Positions 24,661 to 33,215 of a stretch of DNA of 40,772 nucleotides are shown here, in pieces. The position numbers were made by a program, and so were the translations under genes. Under the pieces are notes generated by a model that did not search any database, had not been told where the DNA came from, and worked only from the letters and a program-made list of their open reading frames with translations. This stretch comes from Candidatus Fibrimonadaceae bacterium (GTDB lineage: Bacteria > Fibrobacterota > Fibrobacteria > Fibrobacterales > Fibrobacteraceae), in NCBI GenBank assembly GCA_031281275.1, contig JAITFP010000051.1, forward strand, positions 1 through 40,772. The letters run 5' to 3'. Position 1 is the stretch's first letter, and the number at the start of each line of letters is the position of its first letter.

Positions 24661-26718
24661 ATGCCTCACGCAAAATTATCCGTACCACATTTAAGCCCAG
24701 AGGAAAGCCGCCCTGGGCATTTGAATATTTGCCCCCCTAGCGAGCCTACTCCATTCTTGTTAAAAAGCCCCTACGCCCCTGCTGGCGATCAGCCGCAGGC
24801 TATTGAGGCAATAACTAAGTCTTTCCAAGACGGAGAGAAATTCCAAATTCTTTTGGGCGTAACGGGGAGTGGAAAAACATTTACAATGGCAAATGTCATT
24901 AAAAATTTGTCAAAGCCAGCTTTAATTTTAACGCACAACAAAACGCTTGCCGCACAGCTTTACCACGAATTCAAAACATTTTTTCCAGAAAACGCAGTTG
25001 AATATTTTGTCAGCTACTACGACTACTACCAGCCCGAAGCCTATATTGTGTCTAGCGATATTTTTATAGACAAAGATGCCTCTATAAACGATGAAATAGA
25101 TAAATTACGACTCCGTGCCACAAAAAATTTACTCACTCGCAGAGATACGATAATAGTTGCCTCTGTTAGCTGCATTTACGGTTTGGGAAGCCCTGCTGAA
25201 TATTTTGAACTGATGGTTCGCCTTAAAATTGGAGAAGAACGGGATAGAGACCGCATTTTAAAAGACTTGGTTGCCATTCAATACGACCGCAACGACTACG
25301 CTTTGGAACGCGGAACATTCAGGGTGCGAGGCGACCGCATAGATATTTACCCTAGCTACGACGATATTGGACTTCGCATTGAACTTTTTGGAGACACAAT
25401 AGAAAAACTCTCTTGGTTTCATCTGGTATCTGGCGAAACCATAAAAGAGGTTGGTGAAATTGTTGTTGCTCCTGCAAAGCATTTTGTCACCAGAGAAGAA
25501 AGTAGAAATAGAATTATAAAAAGAATGCAAAAAGAATTAGATATGAGATTGTACGAATTGCAAGCCGATGGCAAAGATTTGGAAGCTGCCAGGCTCAACA
25601 GCCGCACACATTATGATATGGAACTCATAAGAGAAACTGGAATTTGCCCCGGAATAGAAAATTATTCGCGAATTGTCGAAAACAGAAGACCTGGCACCAG
25701 ACCCTTCACGCTTTTGGATTATTTTGGCAAAGACTGGCTTATGATTATTGATGAATCGCACGTCAGCATTCCGCAGGTGGGTGCCATGAGCGAAGGCGAC
25801 AAGGTTCGCAAAACAACACTTGTGGAATATGGCTGGCGCTTGCCTTGCGCCTTGGATAACCGCCCTATGAACTTCACGGAATTTGAGTACGAAATGCCAA
25901 AAAACGTGCTTTTTGTGAGTGCAACGCCCGCAGATTACGAACTCAAAAAAACAACCGGAAATATTGTTGAGCAAATAAACCGCCCCACAGGTTTGCTAGA
26001 TCCAAAAATTGATGTTATGCCAGTGGAAGGGCAAATGAAAGATTTGCTCTCACACATAACGGCAACTGTTTCGGACGGAAATAGAGTTCTGGTAACAACG
26101 CTTACAAAGAAAATGGCACAGGACTTAACAAATTTTTTGTTGGATAAAAAGGTAAAAGCGAGATATTTGCACAGCGATATTAAAACATTGGATAGGCACG
26201 AGGTTATACGCGATCTCAGAATTGGAAAATTTGATGTTTTGGTTGGGATAAATCTTTTGCGCGAAGGTTTGGACTTGCCAGAAGTGGCTTTGGTTGCTGT
26301 TTTGGATGCAGACAAGGAAGGTTTTTTAAGAAACTACAAAAGCCTCATTCAAACTATGGGCAGGGCGAGCAGAAATGTGAAAGGCAGGGTTATTCTCTAT
26401 GCAGACAAAATGACCGAATCCATGAAAAAAGCAATTTTGGAAACAAACCGCCGCAGAAACAAGCAAATTGAATTTAACAGGCAACACAATATAACCCCCA
26501 AAAACGTGCAGAGAAAGCTAGAAGACTTAATTGAAATTCAAGATCCATTAATGGATGTTCACGGCAAAAACAAGAGAATCAACGAAAAGCAGAACAGGAT
26601 TTTGGCTTCATACAATATTGAGGAATTGGAACAGTCAATGAAAACGGCAGCAGCACGTCTTGATTTTGAAGAAGCCGCACGGCTCAGGGATATTATTCGT
26701 ACCTTAGTGCCTCAATAG
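24661..26718 (+). CDS. uvrB: Excinuclease ABC subunit B
   Basis: The 685-residue protein is the DNA-damage verification helicase of nucleotide excision repair. The Walker A motif GVTGSGKT is at about 66-73, followed by the beta-hairpin YYDYYQPEAYI, the DESH box, helicase motifs (LVGINLLREGLDLPEV, QTMGRASRN) and a C-terminal UVR domain (MKTAAARLDFEEAARLRD) that contacts UvrC. UvrB usually begins close to the segment SPYAPAGDQPQ, so this protein has about 35 extra N-terminal residues (MPHAKLSVPHLSPEESRPGH and on). Either the extension is real or a non-ATG start near 24760 is used. Its last 26 nt overlap the convergent permease gene. Confidence 0.96.
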   Translation: MPHAKLSVPHLSPEESRPGHLNICPPSEPTPFLLKSPYAPAGDQPQAIEAITKSFQDGEKFQILLGVTGSGKTFTMANVIKNLSKPALILTHNKTLAAQLYHEFKTFFPENAVEYFVSYYDYYQPEAYIVSSDIFIDKDASINDEIDKLRLRATKNLLTRRDTIIVASVSCIYGLGSPAEYFELMVRLKIGEERDRDRILKDLVAIQYDRNDYALERGTFRVRGDRIDIYPSYDDIGLRIELFGDTIEKLSWFHLVSGETIKEVGEIVVAPAKHFVTREESRNRIIKRMQKELDMRLYELQADGKDLEAARLNSRTHYDMELIRETGICPGIENYSRIVENRRPGTRPFTLLDYFGKDWLMIIDESHVSIPQVGAMSEGDKVRKTTLVEYGWRLPCALDNRPMNFTEFEYEMPKNVLFVSATPADYELKKTTGNIVEQINRPTGLLDPKIDVMPVEGQMKDLLSHITATVSDGNRVLVTTLTKKMAQDLTNFLLDKKVKARYLHSDIKTLDRHEVIRDLRIGKFDVLVGINLLREGLDLPEVALVAVLDADKEGFLRNYKSLIQTMGRASRNVKGRVILYADKMTESMKKAILETNRRRNKQIEFNRQHNITPKNVQRKLEDLIEIQDPLMDVHGKNKRINEKQNRILASYNIEELEQSMKTAAARLDFEEAARLRDIIRTLVPQ

Positions 26719-27901
26719 GATCCAGCCTAGCAGCTTTGCGCGCTGGATACCAACCAAAGAAAACACCGGTGGCAAAACAAACTGAAAAACTGATTACGAT
26801 ACTGGAGAAGGTTACGGTAACGGGCCAGTTGGCTAAATACATAACCAAAAAAGAGGCTAAACCGCCAAACATAATTCCAACTAATCCACCGGTTAAACTT
26901 ATTAAAACCGCCTCAATTAAAAACTGCATTAAAATATCAAAACCTCTCGCTCCTATTGCCATTCTAAGACCTATTTCGCGGGTGCGCTCGGTTACCGAAA
27001 CATACATTATATTCATAATCCCAATTCCGCCAACCAAAAGGCTAATTCCTGCAATGGCGGTTAAAACAGCGGTTAAGAGATTTGCCGTGCTGGAAACCAT
27101 ATCCAAAAGTTCCTTTTGGGTTTGAATGCGAAAGGTTTCGTTGTCATAAGGGAGTTTGTGTTCCTCGCTCAAAATTTCCTGTGCTTCTTCAACCGCAAGC
27201 GGCGTGCTTTGCTCGTCCCCAGCACCAGCATAAATGGTTCTAACATTAGTTGTTGCCAAGATACGCCTTTGAACCGCTGAAAAGGGAGCTAAAATAACAT
27301 CGTCTTGGTCTTGCCCAAATCCAGAAGTTCCTTTGCTTTTTAGCAGCCCTATTACCTTTAAAGGAATGTTTCTATAGCGAAGAGTTTGCCCCACCGGATT
27401 GCCGCCAGGGAAAAGATTGTCTGCAACGGTTTTTCCAATAACGCAAACCTTAGACATATTTTCATCGCCCTCAAACATAACGCCGTCTTCCACTTCGTAG
27501 CCGCGAATTTGCAAATACTCAGCCCACACTCCCGTTATTCCGCTGGGCCAATTCCCACCTGCGGCAACTACCTGCCCTCTCGCATCAATCACTGGTGAAA
27601 CAGCCACTAAATATTTTGATTTCTTTCGCAGAGCATAAGCATCGTTCACAGTTAAAAGCTGAGTTGCCGAAGCATCCATGCGCACACCGCTTGTTTGTCG
27701 GGGATTGGGGGAAATTATAATAATATTTGCACCCAAGCTACCAATTTGCTCCTTTATTGACTGCTTGCTCCCCTCGCCTATAGCCACCATAGTTATAACA
27801 GCGGCAACGCCAATAACAATGCCAAGCACAGAGAGGAATGTTCTCATTCTGTTTCTGAGCAATGCTCTAAAAGCTATGCGAAGCAATGCAAAAGGAGACA
27901 T
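26693..27901 (-). CDS. MacB/FtsX-type ABC transporter permease
   Basis: The 402-residue protein has an N-terminal membrane helix (RTFLSVLGIVIGVAAVITMV), a large periplasmic MacB-PCD domain (about 45-270), and three C-terminal helices with the FtsX block GIGIMNIMYVSVTERTREIG. Such permeases work with a cytoplasmic ATPase to move lipoproteins, peptides or drugs by mechanotransmission. No ATPase gene is adjacent. The start codon overlaps the stop of the upstream lipoprotein gene by 1 nt (TAATG), so translation is coupled. The 3' end overlaps uvrB by 26 nt. Confidence 0.9.
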   Translation of the reverse strand: MSPFALLRIAFRALLRNRMRTFLSVLGIVIGVAAVITMVAIGEGSKQSIKEQIGSLGANIIIISPNPRQTSGVRMDASATQLLTVNDAYALRKKSKYLVAVSPVIDARGQVVAAGGNWPSGITGVWAEYLQIRGYEVEDGVMFEGDENMSKVCVIGKTVADNLFPGGNPVGQTLRYRNIPLKVIGLLKSKGTSGFGQDQDDVILAPFSAVQRRILATTNVRTIYAGAGDEQSTPLAVEEAQEILSEEHKLPYDNETFRIQTQKELLDMVSSTANLLTAVLTAIAGISLLVGGIGIMNIMYVSVTERTREIGLRMAIGARGFDILMQFLIEAVLISLTGGLVGIMFGGLASFLVMYLANWPVTVTFSSIVISFSVCFATGVFFGWYPARKAARLDPIEALRYE

Positions 27902-29172
27902 TAATTACACTCCACATTACTCTCATGTTCTTCGCACCATTTTTTCACCTCTCTCTCTAAAATCGGAGATTTTCTTCCAGTCTTATAAAAATATACCAAT
28001 GCCATGCCGCAATCAGGATATTTGTCTATCGGAAAATACTGCATTTCGCACCAAGAAAGCAAATCTGGCAAATCATCTTTGGTTGGGATTTTATCCCAAA
28101 ATGCCAAGCACTGGCTATGTGTTCTCCAGTTTTCAACTTTATATTCTTCGTCTTCTCTCATGCAATAGCTCGCTTGAGCGTCTGAGTATGAATACGTTTT
28201 TAAGTCCGGCGTGGTTTTCAAGCTCACCTCAAAGGTATCAACAAGCATTCCAGCAAAAATCCCTGCTCCACCCTCAATATTGTAAATAGGTTTTATGCGG
28301 CTGTCTCCAGAATTTTGCAGAAAGGTACTTCGATAATCAATATATTCGCGAGTGGTTGCATAAAACAAAAACTTGATGTTTCCAATGGCGGGCACCATAG
28401 AACCCATTATAGGAATGCTGTCTATGTCTTTGTTCATATTTGCTATTTGCGTATTGGTTGCCGTGTATAGCAAGCGTCTGTCCCCAAATCGAACATGTCG
28501 TATTGTATCGTTGCCCTCGGAATCGAACTGCTCTGCTAGCTTATCTATAAAATTTTCACCCCAATAAAGCCCACTGGTATCATAAACCATTGAAACAAGG
28601 GTACCGCCAATATCGTCATTGCTGTATTCGGGAATAAAATAAATTGAGCCCATATCCATAGGCGGCGGCAAATACATAATGGTATCCTTTGTTCTGAATT
28701 GCTCGCCTAGCAAATCGTAAGCCCTTTTTATTTTGAATTTTTTTGGGATATGCGTTTTTGCGCTGAACTCGCTGGTTGTTTTTATGCCTGCGCTGTCCCA
28801 AGTTACAGATACATACATATCATAATTTGCGCCAGCTTCTGGAATTAAATTTTCATCACTCACAAAGCAATTTGGACGGTGCGCAAAATCAGCGGTATCT
28901 GGTTTCAAAAAAATTGAGGTATCTCTCCCATTGAAAGGACCTTTTATTTCTATGCTCGCCTGATCGTAAAAGGCAAAACCTCGCATATAAACTTCGTTCA
29001 AATTGTGCATTTTTTCAAGGCACACGCTTTTATTTTTCACAGGTCTGCCAGAGACAAGGTATGCGGTGATCCATATCCCTTTGTAGTTTTCTGGATTTTC
29101 TGGATAGTAGCTCCAAGGTCCCTGGCAAGAGATAAGTAGGGAAAAAATAACAAGGATTGCTTTGAACTTCAT
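27901..29172 (-). CDS. DUF4249-like lipoprotein coupled to the MacB-type permease
   Basis: The 423-residue protein has a lipoprotein signal (MKFKAILVIFSLLISC). It begins with a beta-rich region (YKGIWITAYLVSGRPVKNKS) and continues with YDMYVSVTWDSAGIKTTSEF and a later NIKFLFYATTREYIDYRST, an order reminiscent of DUF4249, a family of outer-membrane-associated lipoproteins best known from Bacteroidota. Many Cys residues lie in the last third (SYCMRE, SQCLAFW, SWCEMQYFP, DCGM, WCEEH, VECN), suggesting disulfides. Coupling to the permease suggests a shared transport or envelope task. The family assignment is tentative. Confidence 0.5.
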   Translation of the reverse strand: MKFKAILVIFSLLISCQGPWSYYPENPENYKGIWITAYLVSGRPVKNKSVCLEKMHNLNEVYMRGFAFYDQASIEIKGPFNGRDTSIFLKPDTADFAHRPNCFVSDENLIPEAGANYDMYVSVTWDSAGIKTTSEFSAKTHIPKKFKIKRAYDLLGEQFRTKDTIMYLPPPMDMGSIYFIPEYSNDDIGGTLVSMVYDTSGLYWGENFIDKLAEQFDSEGNDTIRHVRFGDRRLLYTATNTQIANMNKDIDSIPIMGSMVPAIGNIKFLFYATTREYIDYRSTFLQNSGDSRIKPIYNIEGGAGIFAGMLVDTFEVSLKTTPDLKTYSYSDAQASYCMREDEEYKVENWRTHSQCLAFWDKIPTKDDLPDLLSWCEMQYFPIDKYPDCGMALVYFYKTGRKSPILEREVKKWCEEHESNVECN

Positions 29173-29178
29173 TGTTTA

Positions 29179-29184
29179 AAGATA
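29179..29184 (-). promoter_or_regulatory. -10-like hexamer TATCTT before the DUF4249-like gene
   Basis: Minus-strand TTTGC-TATCTT is followed by 6 nt and ATG 29172. It lies next to the palindromic repeat at 29193-29212. Confidence 0.45.
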
Positions 29185-29192
29185 GCAAATTT

Positions 29193-29212
29193 GGGGCGTA
29201 AGCATACGCCCC
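29193..29212. repeat. Palindromic element GGGGCGTA...TACGCCCC
   Basis: Perfect 8-bp arms surround a 4-nt loop, followed by TACATAC. It looks like a dispersed palindromic repeat often seen between genes in environmental bacteria, and it lies between the stop of the BACON-like gene and the promoter of the DUF4249-like gene. It could act as a hairpin that stops or stabilises the upstream message. Confidence 0.65.
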
Positions 29213-29261
29213 TACATACAACCGCATTTACGGCAAACGGATAACCGCAAGGGCAAACATA

Positions 29262-29951
29262 TCAAGGAGATTGGGTTATTTTGAAGCCACCGCCACAATT
29301 CCCTAGGGACATACCAATAGATGTCTCCCTTTCACTTCCTGTCTCATTTTTATTTACAGAAATATGCAGCGTTTGCCGACCTTCTGTCCAAATATCTACA
29401 TTCGTTGCAGTAAACCAGGGGCATACCATTTTATAAAATTTCCAGTTCCAACCTCCAAAAAAATCTCTAAATTCTTGTCTTGTGCCTGCGAGTGTACTTC
29501 CGTCTGAAACTTTGACAAACACGCTATCAGCTTTTGGAATTTGAGTGAATATCCTTCCGTCTCGAAATCGGGCTATTTTTTCGATGTAGCAACCGAATTC
29601 CTCTACGTCTTTTCCATATGCGCCCACAATCCATGAATTACTTGCAGTTATGCACCTAACTCCTCCTTGTGTACTAAACGACAATTCTTCTACCGATAAT
29701 TTTAACGCAGATGGGGGACACCATCCAGCATACTCAGACCCAGAATTTGGAGGGTCAAACTTTGGATCTGGATAATATTTGGTTATATTTGTATCTATAT
29801 CTTCAAGGGGGCAATCAAGAATTGATGGCTCTACTGGCTCAACAGAACTGCTGCTGGGCACGGCAACAGTTGAAGGTTCGTTTTCTTCCTCATAAGGGCA
29901 AGAGCATAAAAGCAGGCAAAATAATACACAAGCAAATTTTTGTATTTTCAT
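29262..29951 (-). CDS. BACON-like lipoprotein
   Basis: The 229-residue protein has a lipoprotein signal (MKIQKFACVLFCLLLCSC), a short Ser/Glu/Pro-rich spacer (VPSSSSVEPVEPS), and a C-terminal beta region. The start LKLSVEELSFSTQGGVRCIT and the end RQTLHISVNKNETGSERET followed by FKITQSP match the outer strands of a BACON-type Ig domain, with about 70 residues inserted between them (DGRIFTQIPKADSVFVKVSD and on). BACON domains occur in glycan-related surface proteins. The start at ATG 29951 has a good ribosome site (AGGAG), and a TATATT hexamer lies at 29984-29989. Confidence 0.6.
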   Translation of the reverse strand: MKIQKFACVLFCLLLCSCPYEEENEPSTVAVPSSSSVEPVEPSILDCPLEDIDTNITKYYPDPKFDPPNSGSEYAGWCPPSALKLSVEELSFSTQGGVRCITASNSWIVGAYGKDVEEFGCYIEKIARFRDGRIFTQIPKADSVFVKVSDGSTLAGTRQEFRDFFGGWNWKFYKMVCPWFTATNVDIWTEGRQTLHISVNKNETGSERETSIGMSLGNCGGGFKITQSP

Positions 29952-29983
29952 AGAGAAATCTCCTGTAAAGAGTTATTATTATT

Positions 29984-29989
29984 AATATA
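29984..29989 (-). promoter_or_regulatory. -10-like hexamer TATATT before the BACON-like gene
   Basis: Minus-strand TATATT lies 32 nt before ATG 29951; the leader carries an AGGAG ribosome site. Confidence 0.4.
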
Positions 29990-30031
29990 AATTATTTTAT
30001 TCAAAATAGGTATAAAAATCTCTTACTTTAC

Positions 30032-30037
30032 TATCTT
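30032..30037 (+). promoter_or_regulatory. -10-like hexamer TATCTT before the CHC2-TOPRIM gene
   Basis: TTTAC-TATCTT is followed by 10 nt and the double ATG at 30048 and 30051. Confidence 0.5.
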
Positions 30038-30047
30038 ATCCTTAACT

Positions 30048-31073
30048 ATGATGAGCAACAGCGAAATTCAGGAATTAAAATCTTCGCTTTCAATAACAGT
30101 TGTTGCTAAAAGGCTTGGATTGTCGGTTGAAAGTGGGCGTTTCCGTTGTTTTTTTCCAGAGAACCACGCTCACGGCGACAGAACACCCTCTGTTAGCATC
30201 AATGAGGAAAAGGGTTATTTTAAATGCTTTGTGTGCGAAAATGTTAAAGGAGATGTTATTTCCCTTGTGCAAATGTATCTCGGAGTAAATTTTGCAGAGG
30301 CTCTTAAATGGCTTAAAGGCGATGCTCTTTCGATAAAAAGAGATATGCAAAAAACCACTGCTCCAAAAATCGAAAAACAAATAAATCCAGAACGCCCAAA
30401 ATTTTTCAAAGAAAAAATAATATTTGATTTTTTAAACTTGCTCTCGCCAATACCGCCAAACAGCAAAGCTGCTTGGTGGCTCGCAAAAAGGCATATTTAC
30501 AAACCCGTCTGGGATAAGGTTCTTTTGCGCTTAATAGACGATTACCATCGCACAAGCCGCGAACTTCTAGCGAAATATTCTTTAGAAGATTTGCAATATG
30601 CTGGCTTGTTCAACAGCCAAGGAATTTTGAGATATGGTCGGCACCCTATTATAATTCCTTATGTGGATGAACTACATCGTCCATTCTTTTTTCAGGCAAG
30701 GGCAATAGAGAAAGATGTTGTGCCAAAAGAATTGAATCTTCAAAAAGCAATTCCCTTTCCATATAACAAAGAGGTTTTAGACGGAAAGCCCGGCATTGTT
30801 TATCTATGCGAAGGAGCCATAGATACCCTAACGCTATTGGGGCATAATTTTGTTGCAGTTGGCATACCAGGCGTTAATTCATTTAAACCAGAATGGGTGG
30901 AAATGTTCAAGAACAAAAAAATTATACTGTGCCTAGACAACGATGCCGCAGGCAGGGCGAGCGAGGCTCGCATTTCTGCTATGCTGCAAGAGGCAGGTTT
31001 AGAAACTCATTCTTTTGGTCTTTTGCCAGAAGGCGAAGATATAAATTCGTGGTTTGCTAGTCGCCAATTTTAA
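30048..31073 (+). CDS. Small CHC2 zinc-finger/TOPRIM primase-like protein
   Basis: The 341-residue protein has a DnaG-type CHC2 zinc finger (C34, H40 or H42, C60 and C63 in FKCFVC) and a C-terminal TOPRIM domain with the Mg-binding set E255 (LCEGAIDTL) and D297/D299 (CLDNDAAGR). The middle region (about 110-200) is shorter than the RNA-polymerase domain of DnaG, and no DnaB-binding domain follows. The layout is that of primases carried by phages and mobile elements, but no other such gene is adjacent. It could be a remnant, a stand-alone primase, or part of an unknown system. It starts at tandem ATGs without a Shine-Dalgarno site. Its 3' end overlaps mltD by 17 nt. Confidence 0.8.
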   Translation: MMSNSEIQELKSSLSITVVAKRLGLSVESGRFRCFFPENHAHGDRTPSVSINEEKGYFKCFVCENVKGDVISLVQMYLGVNFAEALKWLKGDALSIKRDMQKTTAPKIEKQINPERPKFFKEKIIFDFLNLLSPIPPNSKAAWWLAKRHIYKPVWDKVLLRLIDDYHRTSRELLAKYSLEDLQYAGLFNSQGILRYGRHPIIIPYVDELHRPFFFQARAIEKDVVPKELNLQKAIPFPYNKEVLDGKPGIVYLCEGAIDTLTLLGHNFVAVGIPGVNSFKPEWVEMFKNKKIILCLDNDAAGRASEARISAMLQEAGLETHSFGLLPEGEDINSWFASRQF

Positions 31074-32955
31074 TCTTCATGCCGGGGTAAATCTTTTTAT
31101 CCAAACCCGGATTCCATTCCAACAATTGCTGAACCGTCACATTGTTGTTGCGAGCTATTTCCCATAGGTTGTCACCTTGTTTTATTATATAGCTTGTGCC
31201 TCTAATTTCTTTTGGGACAATTGGGGTAATAGCTAAACCTTCATTTTTTTTGGAGTCTTTTTTAGGGTCTTGCAGATAAAGACGTTGCCCAATCATAACT
31301 TTGTTGTTTTGCAAATTATTCCAAACCATCAAGTTTTGCGAAGATATTCCAAACCGCCTGGAAATGGAACTCAAATTATCGCCCCTGCGAACAACATAAG
31401 AACGTATGCTAAGACCTGTTTTTTCTGTGGGGGTATCAAAGAGTTGCTTTTTTGCTAGTGCTGCCGCGCTCTCTTGTTTTTCCATTTGCCTCTGTTTTTC
31501 TGGAGGGCTTGCTCCGGTAGGCATTGGAATTATCAAAACCTGCCCAACGCTAAGCCTTGTGTTTCTCAGATTATTTGCAGCCTGTATGTCTGCGACCCTG
31601 AGTCCAAAAAGTCTTGATATTTGACCAAGGTTATCGCCTCTTTGCACTTTGTATTGCTGCCAGCGCACAAGCTGGGTTTTGTCCATTTTTTCGTAAGCTG
31701 CCAAAAATCTTTCTCTTGAACCTTTTGGGACTTTCATCGTGTAGGTTTTTAAATTTGGCGGAGTGCACCAGCGCGTTAGTTCTGGGTTCAATTCGCGCAT
31801 TGTGTTAACGCTTGCACCAACCGCAGAACCAGCTTTATCAAGAGGAATGCAATCTTTTATTGTGACGGTGTCAAAAGGAACAAGGCTTTGTTTTTCAACC
31901 GTGAACGAATAATTTTCTGGGAAATGCCCTATAATAGCTGCTGCCAAAATTCTTGGGACATAGAGCATTGTTTCGCGAGGCAACTTCAAATCCCAAAAAG
32001 AAACTTTTTTGGAAGAATCTGCCAAACCCTCTTTTACAAGCCGCCTAATTCTGCCTTCACCGCAATTATAAGCCGCCATTGCCAAATACCAATCGCCAAA
32101 TTCATTATATAAATCGGATAAATAACTCAAAGCCGCATCGGTAGCTGCTTCTGGATTGCGACGCATATCCAGCCAAAAATCCACAGGCAGCCCATAGCGT
32201 TTGCCAGTTCCCGGTATAAATTGCCAAACCCCTGCTGCTTTTGCGCGGCTATAAGCATGTAGCTTGAAACCACTTTCTATAAATGCCAAATAAATAAGAT
32301 CTTCTGGCATATTTCGTTGTTTTAGCTTTGCATAAATCATGCTGTCTAAAGCCGTTTTTCTAGAAAGAGAGCCTTCGGTGAAGGTTCTGGCATTCACGGT
32401 TAAAAAGTGAATCTCCTGCATAACACGTGCGTTTACCGTAAGTGGCAAAGAAAATTTTGACAAATCCGTTGTGTCCAAAAAATTTTCAAGAATTTCTTTT
32501 TCTGCACTATCCAACGGGGTTTCTTCAAAATCATCAATGTTTTTTTCGTAATCATTTAGCAATGAAAAGGCTTGCCCCTGAGTTTGGTTAAGGAGCTTGG
32601 GGTAAAGGCTCTCCAAATCCAGTATTATTCGTTTGGGCATTGTGGAAAAATACGAAGAATCCTCTGGCTGCCCAAGAGAATCCAAGCGCTGCTCAGTATA
32701 AAGTTCAGACAAGGCAAGATCAAAATAATATATTGCAGTTAATATATCTTCTGCCTCGGCTGCCTGCTTTCCAGATTTGTATTCCAACCAAGATGTTTTG
32801 CCCGCTGCCCCAGCAGGTTCTGGCAAATCCACCGTTTTAATAGCAGAATTTTTTGGATATTTGGAAACAACAGCTTCGCCTTGTCGGGACGCTGAACATG
32901 CCGAAAATAAAATTGCTGGCAATGCAAATACGCAAATGGCTTTAAAAAAACTCAC
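31057..32955 (-). CDS. mltD: Membrane-bound lytic murein transglycosylase D
   Basis: The 632-residue lipoprotein (lipobox LFSAC, Cys20) cuts peptidoglycan glycan strands. The SLT domain has catalytic E227 in YLAFIESGF and the blocks AAGVWQFIPGTGKRYGL and MAAYNCGEGRIRR. Three LysM peptidoglycan-binding repeats follow (YKVQRGDNLGQISRLFGL, YVVRRGDNLSSISRRFGI, YIIKQGDNLWEIARNNNV). The start codon is GTG 32955, overlapping by 4 nt the stop of the acidic small protein gene (GTGA), so translation is coupled. The last 17 nt overlap the CHC2-TOPRIM gene. Confidence 0.93.
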   Translation of the reverse strand: MSFFKAICVFALPAILFSACSASRQGEAVVSKYPKNSAIKTVDLPEPAGAAGKTSWLEYKSGKQAAEAEDILTAIYYFDLALSELYTEQRLDSLGQPEDSSYFSTMPKRIILDLESLYPKLLNQTQGQAFSLLNDYEKNIDDFEETPLDSAEKEILENFLDTTDLSKFSLPLTVNARVMQEIHFLTVNARTFTEGSLSRKTALDSMIYAKLKQRNMPEDLIYLAFIESGFKLHAYSRAKAAGVWQFIPGTGKRYGLPVDFWLDMRRNPEAATDAALSYLSDLYNEFGDWYLAMAAYNCGEGRIRRLVKEGLADSSKKVSFWDLKLPRETMLYVPRILAAAIIGHFPENYSFTVEKQSLVPFDTVTIKDCIPLDKAGSAVGASVNTMRELNPELTRWCTPPNLKTYTMKVPKGSRERFLAAYEKMDKTQLVRWQQYKVQRGDNLGQISRLFGLRVADIQAANNLRNTRLSVGQVLIIPMPTGASPPEKQRQMEKQESAAALAKKQLFDTPTEKTGLSIRSYVVRRGDNLSSISRRFGISSQNLMVWNNLQNNKVMIGQRLYLQDPKKDSKKNEGLAITPIVPKEIRGTSYIIKQGDNLWEIARNNNVTVQQLLEWNPGLDKKIYPGMKIKIGD

Positions 32956-33173
32956 TCTTCTTCCTCTTCTTCATAATCCAGTCCCAGACGGCGAAAATGC
33001 GGCTTGTCAAAATTAAGTTCTTCATCCAAGCTCTCTTCGTCTTCTATAACATCTTCTTCTTCTTCCCCAAGTTCGTCGAATTCATCCAAATCCTCGTCTT
33101 GGTCGGACGCGGGCAAAAACCCGTCGCCCCCGCCACCTTTAGGCTTTCTGCCTAATTGTAAAGAGTAATTCAT
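32952..33173 (-). CDS. Highly acidic small protein upstream of mltD
   Basis: The 73-residue protein starts at ATG 33173, with a perfect AGGAGG 8 nt upstream; the longer in-frame start at 33209 lacks such a site. It begins MNYSLQLGRKPKGGGGDGF and then becomes extremely rich in Asp and Glu (more than 30 acidic residues), ending in EEEEEE. It has no signal peptide. I do not recognise the family; acidic tails of this kind can bind basic proteins or divalent ions. It is coupled to mltD by a 4-nt overlap, so the two probably act together or are co-regulated. Confidence 0.75.
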   Translation of the reverse strand: MNYSLQLGRKPKGGGGDGFLPASDQDEDLDEFDELGEEEEDVIEDEESLDEELNFDKPHFRRLGLDYEEEEEE

Positions 33174-33215
33174 AATACTAACCTCCTGTAATAGTAATAC
33201 AAATACCAACCAATT

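Noticed and set aside
27678-28289. 203-codon plus-strand ORF across the permease/lipoprotein junction
   Set aside because: Antisense to two well-supported genes, no signal or motif.
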